Under the pieces are notes generated by a model. The model ran no database searches. It was not told the origin of the DNA and worked only from the letters and a program-made list of their open reading frames with translations. A DNA stretch of 64,000 nt from NCBI GenBank assembly GCA_030435675.1, contig CM059625.1:6200001-6264000 (forward strand). The letters run 5' to 3'. A program made the position numbers and the translations under genes. Positions 39,501-51,110 of the stretch are shown here, piece after piece (position 1 is the first letter of the stretch; each line of letters opens with the position of its first letter). Source of the DNA: Steinernema hermaphroditum. Taxonomy: Eukaryota; Nematoda; Chromadorea; Rhabditida; Steinernematidae.

Positions 39501-42500
39501 ACGTATCGGAGGTAGGGCATCGAGACATATAGACAGATTCCCTGTCTGAAGAGCTGACGCTTCGGACGAAGGGTATCGAGGTTGGGGACTCGACGCTTCG
39601 AAAGTAGGGCATCGAGGTTGGGGACTCGACGCATCGGAGGTAGGGCATCGAGACATATAGACAGATTCCCTGTCTGAAGAGCTGACGCTTCGGACGAAGC
39701 GTATCGAGGTTGGGGACTCGACGCATCGGAGGTAGGGCATCGAGACATATAGACAGATTCCCTGTCTGAAGAGCTGACGCTTCGGACGAAGCGTGTCGAG
39801 GTTGGGGACTCGACGCATCGGAGGTAGGGCATCGAGACATATAGACAGATTCCCTGTCTGAAGAGCTGACGCTTCGGACGAAGCGTGTCGAGGTTGGGGA
39901 CTCGACGCATCGGAGGTAGGGCATCGAGACATATAGACAGATTCCCTGTCTGAAGAGCTGACGCTTCGGACGAAGGGGGTACTCGACGCTTCGAAAGTAG
40001 GGCATCGAGGTTGGGGACTCGACGCATCGGAGGTAGGGCATCGAGACATATAGACAGATTCCCTGTCTGAAGAGCTGACGCTTCGGACGAAGCGTATCGA
40101 GGTTGGGGCGACTCGACGCATCGGAGGTAGGGCATCGAGACATATAGACAGATTCCCTGTCTGAAGAGCTGACGCTTCGGACGAAGGGTATCGAGGTTGG
40201 GGACTCGACGCTTCGGAGGTAGGGCATCGAGACATATAGACAGATTCCCTGTCTGAATAGCTGACGCTTCGGACGAAGCGTATCGAGGTTGGGGACTCGA
40301 CGGCATCGGAGGTAGGGCATCGAGACATATAGACAGATTCCCTGTCTGAAGAGCTGACGCTTCGGACGAAGGGTATCGAGGTTGGGGACTCGACGCTTCG
40401 AAGGTAGGGCATCGAGACATATAGACAGATTCCCTGTCTGAAGAGCTGACGCTTCGGACGAAGGGTATCGAGGTTGGGGACTCGACGCATCGGAGGTAGG
40501 GCATCGAGACATATAGACAGATTCCCTGTCTGAAGAGCTGACGCTTCGGACGAAGGGTATCGAGGTTGGGGACTCGACGCATCGAAGGTAGGGCATCGAG
40601 ACATATAGACAGATTCCCTGTCTGAAGAGCTGACGCTTCGGACGAAGGGAATCGAGGTTGGGGACTCGACGCATCGGAGGTAGGGCATCGAGACATATAG
40701 ACAGATTCCCTGTCTGAAGAGCTGACGCTTCGGACGAAGGGTATCGAGGTTGGGGACTCGACGGATCGGAGGTAGGGCATCGAGACATATAGACAGATTC
40801 CCTGTCTGAAGAGCTGACGCTTCGGACGAAGCGTATCGAGGTTGGGGACTCGACGCATCGGAGGTAGGGCATCGAGACATATAGACAGATTCCCTGTCTG
40901 AAGAGCTGACGCTTCGGACGAAGGGTATCGAGGTTGGGGACTCGACGCTTCGAAGGTAGGGCATCGAGACATATAGACAGATTCCCTGTCTGAATAGCTG
41001 ACGCTTCGGACGAAGCGTGTCGAGGTTGGGGACTCGACGCATCGGAGGTAGGGCATCGAGACATATAGACAGATTCCCTGTCTGAAGAGCTGACGCTTCG
41101 GACGAAGGGTTGTAGGGCATCGAGGTTGGGGACTCGACGCATCGGAGGTAGGGCATCGAGACATATAGACAGATTCCCTGTCTGAAGAGCTGACGCTTCG
41201 GACGAAGCGTGTCGAGGTTGGGGACTCGACGCATCGGAGGTAGGGCATCGAGACATATAGACAGATTCCCTGTCTGAAGAGCTGACGCTTCGGACGAAGG
41301 GTATCGAGGTTGGGGACTCGACGCTTCGGAGGTAGGGCATCGAGACATATAGACAGATTCCCTGTCTGAAGAGCTGACGCTTCGGACGAAGCGTGTCGAG
41401 GTTGGCGACTCGACGCATCGGAGGTAGGGCATCGAGACATATAGACAGATTCCCTGTCTGAAGAGCTGACGCTTCGGACGAAGGGTATCGAGGTTGGGGA
41501 CTCGACGCTTCGGAGGTAGGGCATCGAGACATATAGACAGATTCCCTGTCTGAAGAGCTGACGCTTCGGACGAAGCGTATCGAGGTTGGGGACTCGACGC
41601 ATCGGAGGTAGGGCATCGAGACATATAGACAGATTCCCTGTCTGAAGAGCTGACGCTTCGGACGAAGCGTGTCGAGGTTGGGGACTCGACGCATCGGAGG
41701 TAGGGCATCGAGACATATAGACAGATTCCCTGTCTGAAGAGCTGACGCTTCGGACGAAGGGTATCGAGGTTGGGGACTCGACGCATCGGAGGTAGGGCAT
41801 CGAGACATATAGACAGATTCCTGTCTGAAGAGCTGACGCTTCGGACGAAGGGTATCGAGGTTGGGGACTCGACGCATCGGAGGTAGGGCATCGAGACATA
41901 TAGACAGATTCCCTGTCTGAAGAGCTGACGCTTCGGACGAAGGGTGTCGAGGTTGGGGACTCGACGCATCGGAGGTAGGGCATCGAGACATATAGACAGA
42001 TTCCCTGTCTGAAGAGCTGACGCTTCGGACGAAGGGTATCGAGGTTGGGGACTCGACGCATCGGAGGTAGGGCATCGAGACATATAGACAGATTCCCTGT
42101 CTGAAGAGCTGACGCTTCGGACGAAGGGTGTCGAGGTTGGGGACTCGACGCTTCGAAGGTAGGGCATCGAGGTTGGGGACGCTCGACGGCATCGGAGGTA
42201 GGGCATCGAGACATATAGACAGATTCCCTGTCTGAATAGCTGACGCTTCGGACGAAGCGTGTCGAGGTTGGCGACTCGACGCATCGGAGGTAGGGCATCG
42301 AGACATATAGACAGATTCCCTGTCTGAAGAGCTGACGCTTCGGACGAAGGGTGCATCGAGGTTGGGGCGACTCGACGCATCGGAGGTAGGGCATCGAGAC
42401 ATATAGACAGATTCCCTGTCTGAATAGCTGACGCTTCGGACGAAGCGTGTCGAGGTTGGCGACTCGACGCATCGGAGGTAGGGCATCGAGACATATAGAC

Positions 42501-44803
42501 AGATTCCCTGTCTGAAGAGCTGACGCTTCGGACGAAGGGTCTCGAGGTTGGGGACTCGACGCTTCGAAGGTAGGGCATCGAGGTTGGGGACTCGACGCAT
42601 CGGAGGTAGGGCATCGAGACATATAGACAGATTCCCTGTCTGAATAGCTGACGCTTCGGACGAAGCGTGTCGAGGTTGGCGACTCGAGGCATCGGAGGTA
42701 GGGCATCGAGACATATAGACAGATTCCCTGTCTGAAGAGCTGACGCTTCGGACGAAGGGTATCGAGGTTGGGGACTCGACGTATCGGAGGTAGGGCATCG
42801 AGACATATAGACAGATTCCCTGTCTGAAGAGCTGACGCTTCGGACGAAGCGTGTCGAGGTTGGGGACTCGACGCATCGGAGGTAGGGCATCGAGACATAT
42901 AGACAGATTCCCTGTCTGAAGAGCTGACGCTTCGGACGAAGGGTATCGAGGTTGGGGACTCGACGCTTCGAAGGTAGGGCATCGAGACATATAGACAGAT
43001 TCCCTGTCTGAAGAGCTGACGCTTCGGACGAAGCGTATCGAGGTTGGGGACTCGACGCATCGGAGGTAGGGCATCGAGACATATAGACAGATTCCCTGTC
43101 TGAAGAGCTGACGCTTCGGACGAAGTCGGCATCGAGGTTGGGGACTCGACGCTTCGAAGGTAGGGCATCGAGGTTGGGGACTCGACGCATCGGAGGTAGG
43201 GCATCGAGACATATAGACAGATTCCCTGTCTGAAGAGCTGACGCTTCGGACGAAGCGTGTCGAGGTTGGCGACTCGACGCATCGGAGGTAGGGCATCGAG
43301 ACATATAGACAGATTCCCTGTCTGAAGAGCTGACGCTTCGGACGAAGGGTATCGAGGTTGGCGACTCGACGCATCGGAGGTAGGGCATCGAGACATATAG
43401 ACAGATTCCCTGTCTGAAGAGCTGACGCTTCGGACGAAGCGTGTTCGAGGTTGGGGACTCGACGCATCGGAGGTAGGGCATCGAGACATATAGACAGATT
43501 CCCTGTCTGAAGAGCTGACGCTTCGGACGAAGGGTATCGAGGTTGGGGACTCGACGCTTCGAAGGTAGGGCATCGAGGTTGGGGACTCGACGCATCGGAG
43601 GTAGGGCATCGAGACATATAGACAGATTCCCTGTCTGAATAGCTGACGCTTCGGACGAAGCGTGTCGAGGTTGGCGACTCGAGGCATCGGAGGTAGGGCA
43701 TCGAGACATATAGACAGATTCCCTGTCTGAAGAGCTGACGCTTCGGACGAAGGGTATCGAGGTTGGGGACTCGACGCTTCGAAGGTAGGGCATCGAGGTT
43801 GGGGACTCGACGTATCGGAGGTAGGGCATCGAGACATATAGACAGATTCCCTGTCTGAAGAGCTGACGCTTCGGACGAAGCGTATCGAGGTTGGGGACTC
43901 GACGCATCGGAGGTAGGGCATCGAGACATATAGACAGATTCCCTGTCTGAATAGCTGACGCTTCGGACGAAGCGTGTCGAGGTTGGGGACTCGACGCATC
44001 GGAGGTAGGGCATCGAGACATATAGACAGATTCCCTGTCTGAAGAGCTGACGCTTCGGACGAAGGGTATCGAGGTTGGGGACTCGACGCTTCGAAGGTAG
44101 GGCATCGAGGTTGGGGACTCGACGCATTCGGAGGTAGGGCATCGAGACATATAGACAGATTCCCTGTCTGAATAGCTGACGCTTCGGACGAAGCGTGTCG
44201 AGGTTGGGGACTCGAGGCATCGGAGGTAGGGCATCGAGACATATAGACAGATTCCCTGTCTGAAGAGCTGACGCTTCGGACGAAGGGTATCGAGGTTGGG
44301 GACTCGACGCTTCGAAAGTAGGGCATCGAGGTTGGGGACTCGACGCATCGGAGGTAGGGCATCGAGACATATAGACAGATTCCCTGTCTGAAGAGCTGAC
44401 GCTTCGGACGAAGCGTGTCGAGGTTGGGGACTCGACGTATCGGAGGTAGGGCATCGAGACATATAGACAGATTCCCTGTCTGAAGAGCTGACGCTTCGGA
44501 CGAAGCGTATCGAGGTTGGGGACTCGACGCATCGAAGGTAGGGCATCGAGACATATAGACAGATTCCCTGTCTGAATAGCTGACGCTTCGGACGAAGCGT
44601 GTCGAGGTTGGGGACTCGAGGCATCGGAGGTAGGGCATCGAGACATATAGACAGATTCCCTGTCTGAAGAGCTGACGCTTCGGACGAAGGGTATCGAGGT
44701 TGGGGACTCGACGCTTCGAAGGTAGGGCATCGAGGTTGGGGACTCGACGCATCGGAGGTAGGGCATCGAGACATATAGACAGATTCCCTGTCTGAAGAGC
44801 TGA

Positions 44804-44850
44804 CCTTCGACGAAGTGCAGATTGGGGACTCGACGCTTCGAACGAAGGGC
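44804..44850. other. Rearranged unit
   Basis: ctgaccttcgacgaagtgca is followed by gattggggactcgacgc and ttcgaacgaagggcatcg. The cttcg inverted repeat is kept in altered form (cttcgacgaag). Confidence 0.7.
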
Positions 44851-47745
44851 ATCGAGGTTGGGGACTCGACGCATCGGAGGTAGGGCATCGAGACATATAG
44901 ACAGATTCCCTGTCTGAAGAGCTGACGCTTCGGACGAAGGGTATCGAGGTTGGGGACTCGACGTATCGGAGGTAGGGCATCGAGACATATAGACAGATTC
45001 CCTGTCTGAAGAGCTGACGCTTCGGACGAAGGGTGTCGAGGTTGGGGACTCGACGCTTCGAAGGTAGGGCATCGAGACATATAGACAGATTCCCTGTCTG
45101 AAGAGCTGACGCTTCGGACGAAGGGTATCGAGGTTGGGGACTCGACGCATCGGAGGTAGGGCATCGAGACATATAGACAGATTCCCTGTCTGAAGAGCTG
45201 ACGCTTCGGACGAAGCGTGTCGAGGTTGGGGACGACGCTTCGAAAGTAGGGCATCGAGGTTGGGGACTCGACGCATCGGAGGTAGGGCATCGAGACATAT
45301 AGACAGATTCCCTGTCTGAAGAGCTGACGCTTCGGACGAAGCGTATCGAGGTTGGGGACTCGACGCATCGGAGGTAGGGCATCGAGACATATAGACAGAT
45401 TCCCTGTCTGAAGAGCTGACGCTTCGGACGAAGCGTGTCGAGGTTGGGGACTCGACGCATCGGAGGTAGGGCATCGAGACATATAGACAGATTCCCTGTC
45501 TGAAGAGCTGACGCTTCGGACGAAGGGTGTCGAGGTTGGGGACTCGACGCATCGGAGGTAGGGCATCGAGACATATAGACAGATTCCTGGTCTGAAGAGC
45601 TGACGCTTCGGACGAAGGGTATCGAGGTTGGGGACTCGACGTATCGGAGGTAGGGCATCGAGACATATAGACAGATTCCCTGTCTGAAGAGCTGACGCTT
45701 CGGACGAAGGGTGTCGAGGTTGGGGACTCGACGCATCGGAGGTAGGGCATCGAGACATATAGACAGATTCCCTGTCTGAAGAGCTGACGCTTCGGACGAA
45801 GCGTATCGAGGTTGAGGCGACTCGACGCATCGGAGGTAGGGCATCGAGACATATAGACAGATTCCCTGTCTGAAGAGCTGACGCTTCGGACGAAGCGTGT
45901 CGAGGTTGGGGACTCGACGTATCGGAGGTAGGGCATCGAGACATATAGACAGATTCCCTGTCTGAAGAGCTGACGCTTCGGACGAAGCGTGTCGAGGTTG
46001 GCGACTCGACGCATCGGAGGTAGGGCATCGAGACATATAGACAGATTCCCTGTCTGAAGAGCTGACGCTTCGGACGAAGGGTATCGAGGTTGGGGACTCG
46101 ACGCTTCGAAGGTAGGGCATCGAGGTTGGGGACTCGACGCATCGGAGGTAGGGCATCGAGACATATAGACAGATTCCCTGTCTGAAGAGCTGACGCTTCG
46201 GACGAAGCGTGTCGAGGTTGGCGACTCGAGGCATCGGAGGTAGGGCATCGAGACATATAGACAGATTCCCTGTCTGAAGAGCTGACGCTTCGGACGAAGC
46301 GTGTCGAGGTTGGGGACTCGACGCTTCGAAGGTAGGGCATCGAGACATATAGACAGATTCCCTGTCTGAAGAGCTGACGCTTCGGACGAAGGGTCCGTGT
46401 CGAGGTTGGGGACGGGTTGGGGACTCGACGCATCGGAGGTAGGGCATCGAGACATATAGACAGATTCCCTGTCTGAAGAGCTGACGCTTCGGACGAAGGG
46501 TATCGAGGTTGGGGACTCGACGTATCGGAGGTAGGGCATCGAGACATATAGACAGATTCCCTGTCTGAAGAGCTGACGCTTCGGACGAAGCGTGTCGAGG
46601 TTGGGGACTCGACGCATCGGAGGTAGGGCATCGAGACATATAGACAGATTCCCTGTCTGAAGAGCTGACGCTTCGGACGAAGGGTATCGAGGTTGGGGAC
46701 TCGACGTATCGGAGGTAGGGCATCGAGACATATAGACAGATTCCCTGTCTGAAGAGCTGACGCTTCGGACGAAGCGTGTCGAGGTTGGGGACTCGACGCA
46801 TCGGAGGTAGGGCATCGAGACATATAGACAGATTCCCTGTCTGAAGAGCTGACGCTTCGGACGAAGGGTATCGAGGTTGGGGACTCGACGCTTCGAAGGT
46901 AGGGCATCGAGGTTGGGGACTCGACGCATCGGAGGTAGGGCATCGAGACATATAGACAGATTCCCTGTCTGAAGAGCTGACGCTTCGGACGAATGGATTC
47001 GAGGTTGGGGACTCGACGCTTCGAAGGTAGGGCATCGAGACATATAGACAGATTCCCTGTCTGAAGAGCTGACGCTTCGGACGAAGCGTGTCGAGGTTGG
47101 GGACTCGAGGCATCGGAGGTAGGGCATCGAGACATATAGACAGATTCCCTGTCTGAATAGCTGACGCTTCGGACGAAGCGTGTCGAGGTTGGCGACTCGA
47201 CGCATCGGAGGTAGGGCATCGAGACATATAGACAGATTCCCTGTCTGAAGAGCTGACGCTTCGGACGAAGGGTGTCGAGGTTGGGGACTCGAGGCATCGG
47301 AGGTAGGGCATCGAGACATATAGACAGATTCCCTGTCTGAAGAGCTGACGCTTCGGACGAAGCGTGCATTCGAGGTTGGGGACTCGACGCATCGGAGGTA
47401 GGGCATCGAGACATATAGACAGATTCCCTGTCTGAAGAGCTGACGCTTCGGACGAAGGGAATCGAGGTTGGGGACTCGACGCTTCGAAGGTAGGGCATCG
47501 AGGTTGGGGACTCGACGCATCGGAGGTAGGGCATCGAGACATATAGACAGATTCCCTGTCTGAATAGCTGACGCTTCGGACGAAGCGTGTCGAGGTTGGG
47601 GGCTCGACGCATCGGAGGTAGGGCATCGAGACATATAGACAGATTCCCTGTCTGAAGAGCTGACGCTTCGGACGAAGCGTGTCGAGGTTGGGGACTCGAC
47701 GCATCGGAGGTAGGGCATCGAGACATATAGACAGATTCCCTGTCT

Positions 47746-48057
47746 GAAGAGCTGACGCTTCGGACGAAGCGTGTCGAGGTTGGCGACTCGAGGCATCGGA
47801 GGTAGGGCATCGAGACATATAGACAGATTCCCTGTCTGAAGAGCTGACGCTTCGGACGAAGGGTATCGAGGTTGGGGACTCGACGCTTCGAAGGTAGGGC
47901 ATCGAGGTTGGGGACTCGACGCATCGGAGGTAGGGCATCGAGACATATAGACAGATTCCCTGTCTGAATAGCTGACGCTTCGGACGAAGCGTGTCGAGGT
48001 TGGCGACTCGAGGCATCGGAGGTAGGGCATCGAGACATATAGACAGATTCCCTGTCT
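47746..48057. repeat. Second dimer-type stretch (92/128/92)
   Basis: Unit starts at 47746, 47838, 47966 and 48058. The 92-bp units at 47746 and 47966 carry gcgtgtc, ggcgact and gaggcatcgg; the 128-bp unit between them carries gggtatc and gacgcttcgaagg. The same pairing is seen at 43637 (92), 43729 (128) and near 7200, 8830, 22830, 56410 and 62380. It is a recurrent short-long dimer with different diagnostic bases from the 1771-3218 block. Confidence 0.75.
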
Positions 48058-48922
48058 GAAGAGCTGACGCTTCGGACGAAGGGTATCGAGGTTGGGGACT
48101 CGACGCTTCGAAGGTAGGGCATCGAGACATATAGACAGATTCCCTGTCTGAATAGCTGACGCTTCGGACGAAGGGTATCGAGGTTGGGGACTCGACGGCA
48201 TCGGAGGTAGGGCATCGAGACATATAGACAGATTCCCTGTCTGAATAGCTGACGCTTCGGACGAAGCGTGTCGAGGTTGGCGACTCGACGCATCGGAGGT
48301 AGGGCATCGAGACATATAGACAGATTCCCTGTCTGAAGAGCTGACGCTTCGGACGAAGCGTGTCGAGGTTGGGGACTCGACGCATCGGAGGTAGGGCATC
48401 GAGACATATAGACAGATTCCCTGTCTGAAGAGCTGACGCTTCGGACGAAGCGTGTCGAGGTTGGCGACTCGAGGCATCGGAGGTAGGGCATCGAGACATA
48501 TAGACAGATTCCCTGTCTGAAGAGCTGACGCTTCGGACGAAGCGTATCGAGGTTGGGGACTCGACGCATCGGAGGTAGGGCATCGAGACATATAGACAGA
48601 TTCCCTGTCTGAATAGCTGACGCTTCGGACGAAGCGTGTCGAGGTTGGCGACTCGACGCATCGGAGGTAGGGCATCGAGACATATAGACAGATTCCCTGT
48701 CTGAAGAGCTGACGCTTCGGACGAAGGGTGTCGAGGTTGGGGACTCGACGCTTCGAAGGTAGGGCATCGAGGTTGGGGACTCGACGCATCGGAGGTAGGG
48801 CATCGAGACATATAGACAGATTCCCTGTCTGAATAGCTGACGCTTCGGACGAAGCGTGTCGAGGTTGGCGACTCGAGGCATCGGAGGTAGGGCATCGAGA
48901 CATATAGACAGATTCCCTGTCT

Positions 48923-49028
48923 GAAGAGCTGACGCTTCGGACGAAGCGTATCGAGGTTGGGGACTCGACGCTTCGAAGGTAGGGCATCGGAGGTAGGGCA
49001 TCGAGACATATAGACAGATTCCCTGTCT
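48923..49028. repeat. 106-bp unit (gain of a 14-bp sub-module)
   Basis: Spacing is 106 = 92 + 14. After gacgcttcgaaggtagggcat the sequence repeats only cggaggtagggcat (14 bp) instead of a full 36-bp module. A 108-bp unit at 921-1028 shows the same step with two extra bases (ggtgaaggg). Confidence 0.85.
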
Positions 49029-49347
49029 GAAGAGCTGACGCTTCGGACGAAGCGTGTCGAGGTTGGGGACTCGACGCATCGGAGGTAGGGCATCGAGACA
49101 TATAGACAGATTCCCTGTCTGAAGAGCTGACGCTTCGGACGAAGGGTATCGAGGTTGGGGACTCGACGTATCGGAGGTAGGGCATCGAGACATATAGACA
49201 GATTCCCTGTCTGAAGAGCTGACGCTTCGGACGAAGCGTGTCGAGGTTGGCGACTCGACGTATCGGAGGTAGGGCATCGAGACATATAGACAGATTCCCT
49301 GTCTGAAGAGCTGACGCTTCGGACGAAGCGTATCGAGGTTGGCGACT

Positions 49348-49847
49348 NNNNNNNNNNNNNNNNNNNNNNNNNNNNNNNNNNNNNNNNNNNNNNNNNNNNN
49401 NNNNNNNNNNNNNNNNNNNNNNNNNNNNNNNNNNNNNNNNNNNNNNNNNNNNNNNNNNNNNNNNNNNNNNNNNNNNNNNNNNNNNNNNNNNNNNNNNNNN
49501 NNNNNNNNNNNNNNNNNNNNNNNNNNNNNNNNNNNNNNNNNNNNNNNNNNNNNNNNNNNNNNNNNNNNNNNNNNNNNNNNNNNNNNNNNNNNNNNNNNNN
49601 NNNNNNNNNNNNNNNNNNNNNNNNNNNNNNNNNNNNNNNNNNNNNNNNNNNNNNNNNNNNNNNNNNNNNNNNNNNNNNNNNNNNNNNNNNNNNNNNNNNN
49701 NNNNNNNNNNNNNNNNNNNNNNNNNNNNNNNNNNNNNNNNNNNNNNNNNNNNNNNNNNNNNNNNNNNNNNNNNNNNNNNNNNNNNNNNNNNNNNNNNNNN
49801 NNNNNNNNNNNNNNNNNNNNNNNNNNNNNNNNNNNNNNNNNNNNNNN
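49348..49847. other. Assembly gap, exactly 500 N
   Basis: A run of 500 N. A round 500 is a common placeholder in scaffolding pipelines, so the real length is unknown. The left edge stops at base 43 of a monomer that began at 49305 (…ggcgact) and the right edge resumes at base 42 (ctcgacgcatcgg). Both edges are therefore satellite, in the same orientation, and in register apart from a shared 'ct'. Confidence 0.97.
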
Positions 49848-51063
49848 CTCGACGCATCGGAGGTAGGGCATCGAGACATATAGACAGATTCCCTGTCTGA
49901 ATAGCTGACGCTTCGGACGAAGCGTGTCGAGGTTGGCGACTCGAGGCATCGGAGGTAGGGCATCGAGACATATAGACAGATTCCCTGTCTGAAGAGCTGA
50001 CGCTTCGGACGAAGGGTATCGAGGTTGGGGACTCGACGCTTCGAAGGTAGGGCATCGAGGTTGGGGGCTCGACGCATCGGAGGTAGGGCATCGAGACATA
50101 TAGACAGATTCCCTGTCTGAATAGCTGACGCTTCGGACGAAGCGTGTCGAGGTTGGGGACTCGACGCTTCGAAGGTAGGGCATCGAGACATATAGACAGA
50201 TTCCCTGTCTGAAGAGCTGACGCTTCGGAGTGACAGGTAGGGCATCGAGACATATAGACAGATTCCCTGTCTGAAGAGCTGACGCTTCGGACGAAGTGAG
50301 GTTGGGCAATCGAGGTTGGGGACTCGACGCATCGGAGGTAGGGCATCGAGACATATAGACAGATTCCCTGTCTGAATAGCTGACGCTTCGGACGAATCGT
50401 GTCGAGGTTGGGGACTCGACGCATCGGAGGTAGGGCATCGAGACATATAGACAGATTCCCTGTCTGAATAGCTGACGCTTCGGACGAAGGGTATCGAGGT
50501 TGGGGACTCGACGCTTCGAAGGTAGGGCATCGAGGTTGGGGGCTCGACGCATCGGAGGTAGGGCATCGAGACATATAGACAGATTCCCTGTCTGAATAGC
50601 TGACGCTTCGGACGAAGCGTGTCGAGGTTGGCGACTCGACGCATCGGAGGTAGGGCATCGAGACATATAGACAGATTCCCTGTCTGAAGAGCTGACGCTT
50701 CGGACGAAGGGTGTGGAGGTTGGGGACTCGACGCTTCGAAGGTAGGGCATCGAGGTTGGGGGCTCGACGCATCGGAGGTAGGGCATCGAGACATATAGAC
50801 AGATTCCCTGTCTGAATAGCTGACGCTTCGGACGAAGCGTATCGAGGTTGGGGACTCGACGCATCGGAGGTAGGGCATCGAGACATATAGACAGATTCCC
50901 TGTCTGAATAGCTGACGCTTCGGACGAATGGGTGGGTTGGGGACGGTCGACGCATCGGAGGTAGGGCATCGAGACATATAGACAGATTCCCTGTCTGAAG
51001 AGCTGACGCTTCGGACGAAGGGTATCGAGGTTGGGGACTCGACGCTTCGAAGGTAGGGCATCG

Positions 51064-51110
51064 AGGCATATGGACAGACTCGACGTCTGGGGCTGACGCT
51101 TCGGAGGAAG
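51064..51110. other. Rearranged dyad segment
   Basis: ggcatatggacagactcgac is followed by gtctggggctgacgcttcgg. agac and gtct still flank a new centre (tcgac), so a 4-bp dyad survives in an otherwise altered segment. Confidence 0.7.

Larger units (their letters stand above)
1..49347. repeat. Satellite array, left block (92/128-bp monomers)
   Basis: Uninterrupted head-to-tail tandem repeat, all units in the same orientation. Each unit starts gaagagctgacgcttcgg and ends agattccctgtct. Spacings measured between successive gaagag/gaatag starts are mostly 92 or 128 bp, for example 481, 573, 701, 793, 921. The 128-bp form carries a second copy of an internal 36-bp module. Variation is limited to a few recurring states: gaagag/gaatag; gggtatc/gcgtatc/gcgtgtc/gggtgtc/gggcatc; ggggact/ggcgact/gggggct; gacgcatcgg/gacgtatcgg/gaggcatcgg/gacgcttcgg; gaagg/gaaag. 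One unit has 51 G+C in 92 bp with G exceeding C on this strand (32 to 19). No unique sequence longer than about 20 bp was seen. Array sequence starts at the first base, so the true left end lies outside the window. Family not recognised. Confidence 0.98.

Noticed and set aside
49339..49866. Plus-strand reading frame of 175 codons
   Set aside because: It consists almost entirely of the N gap.
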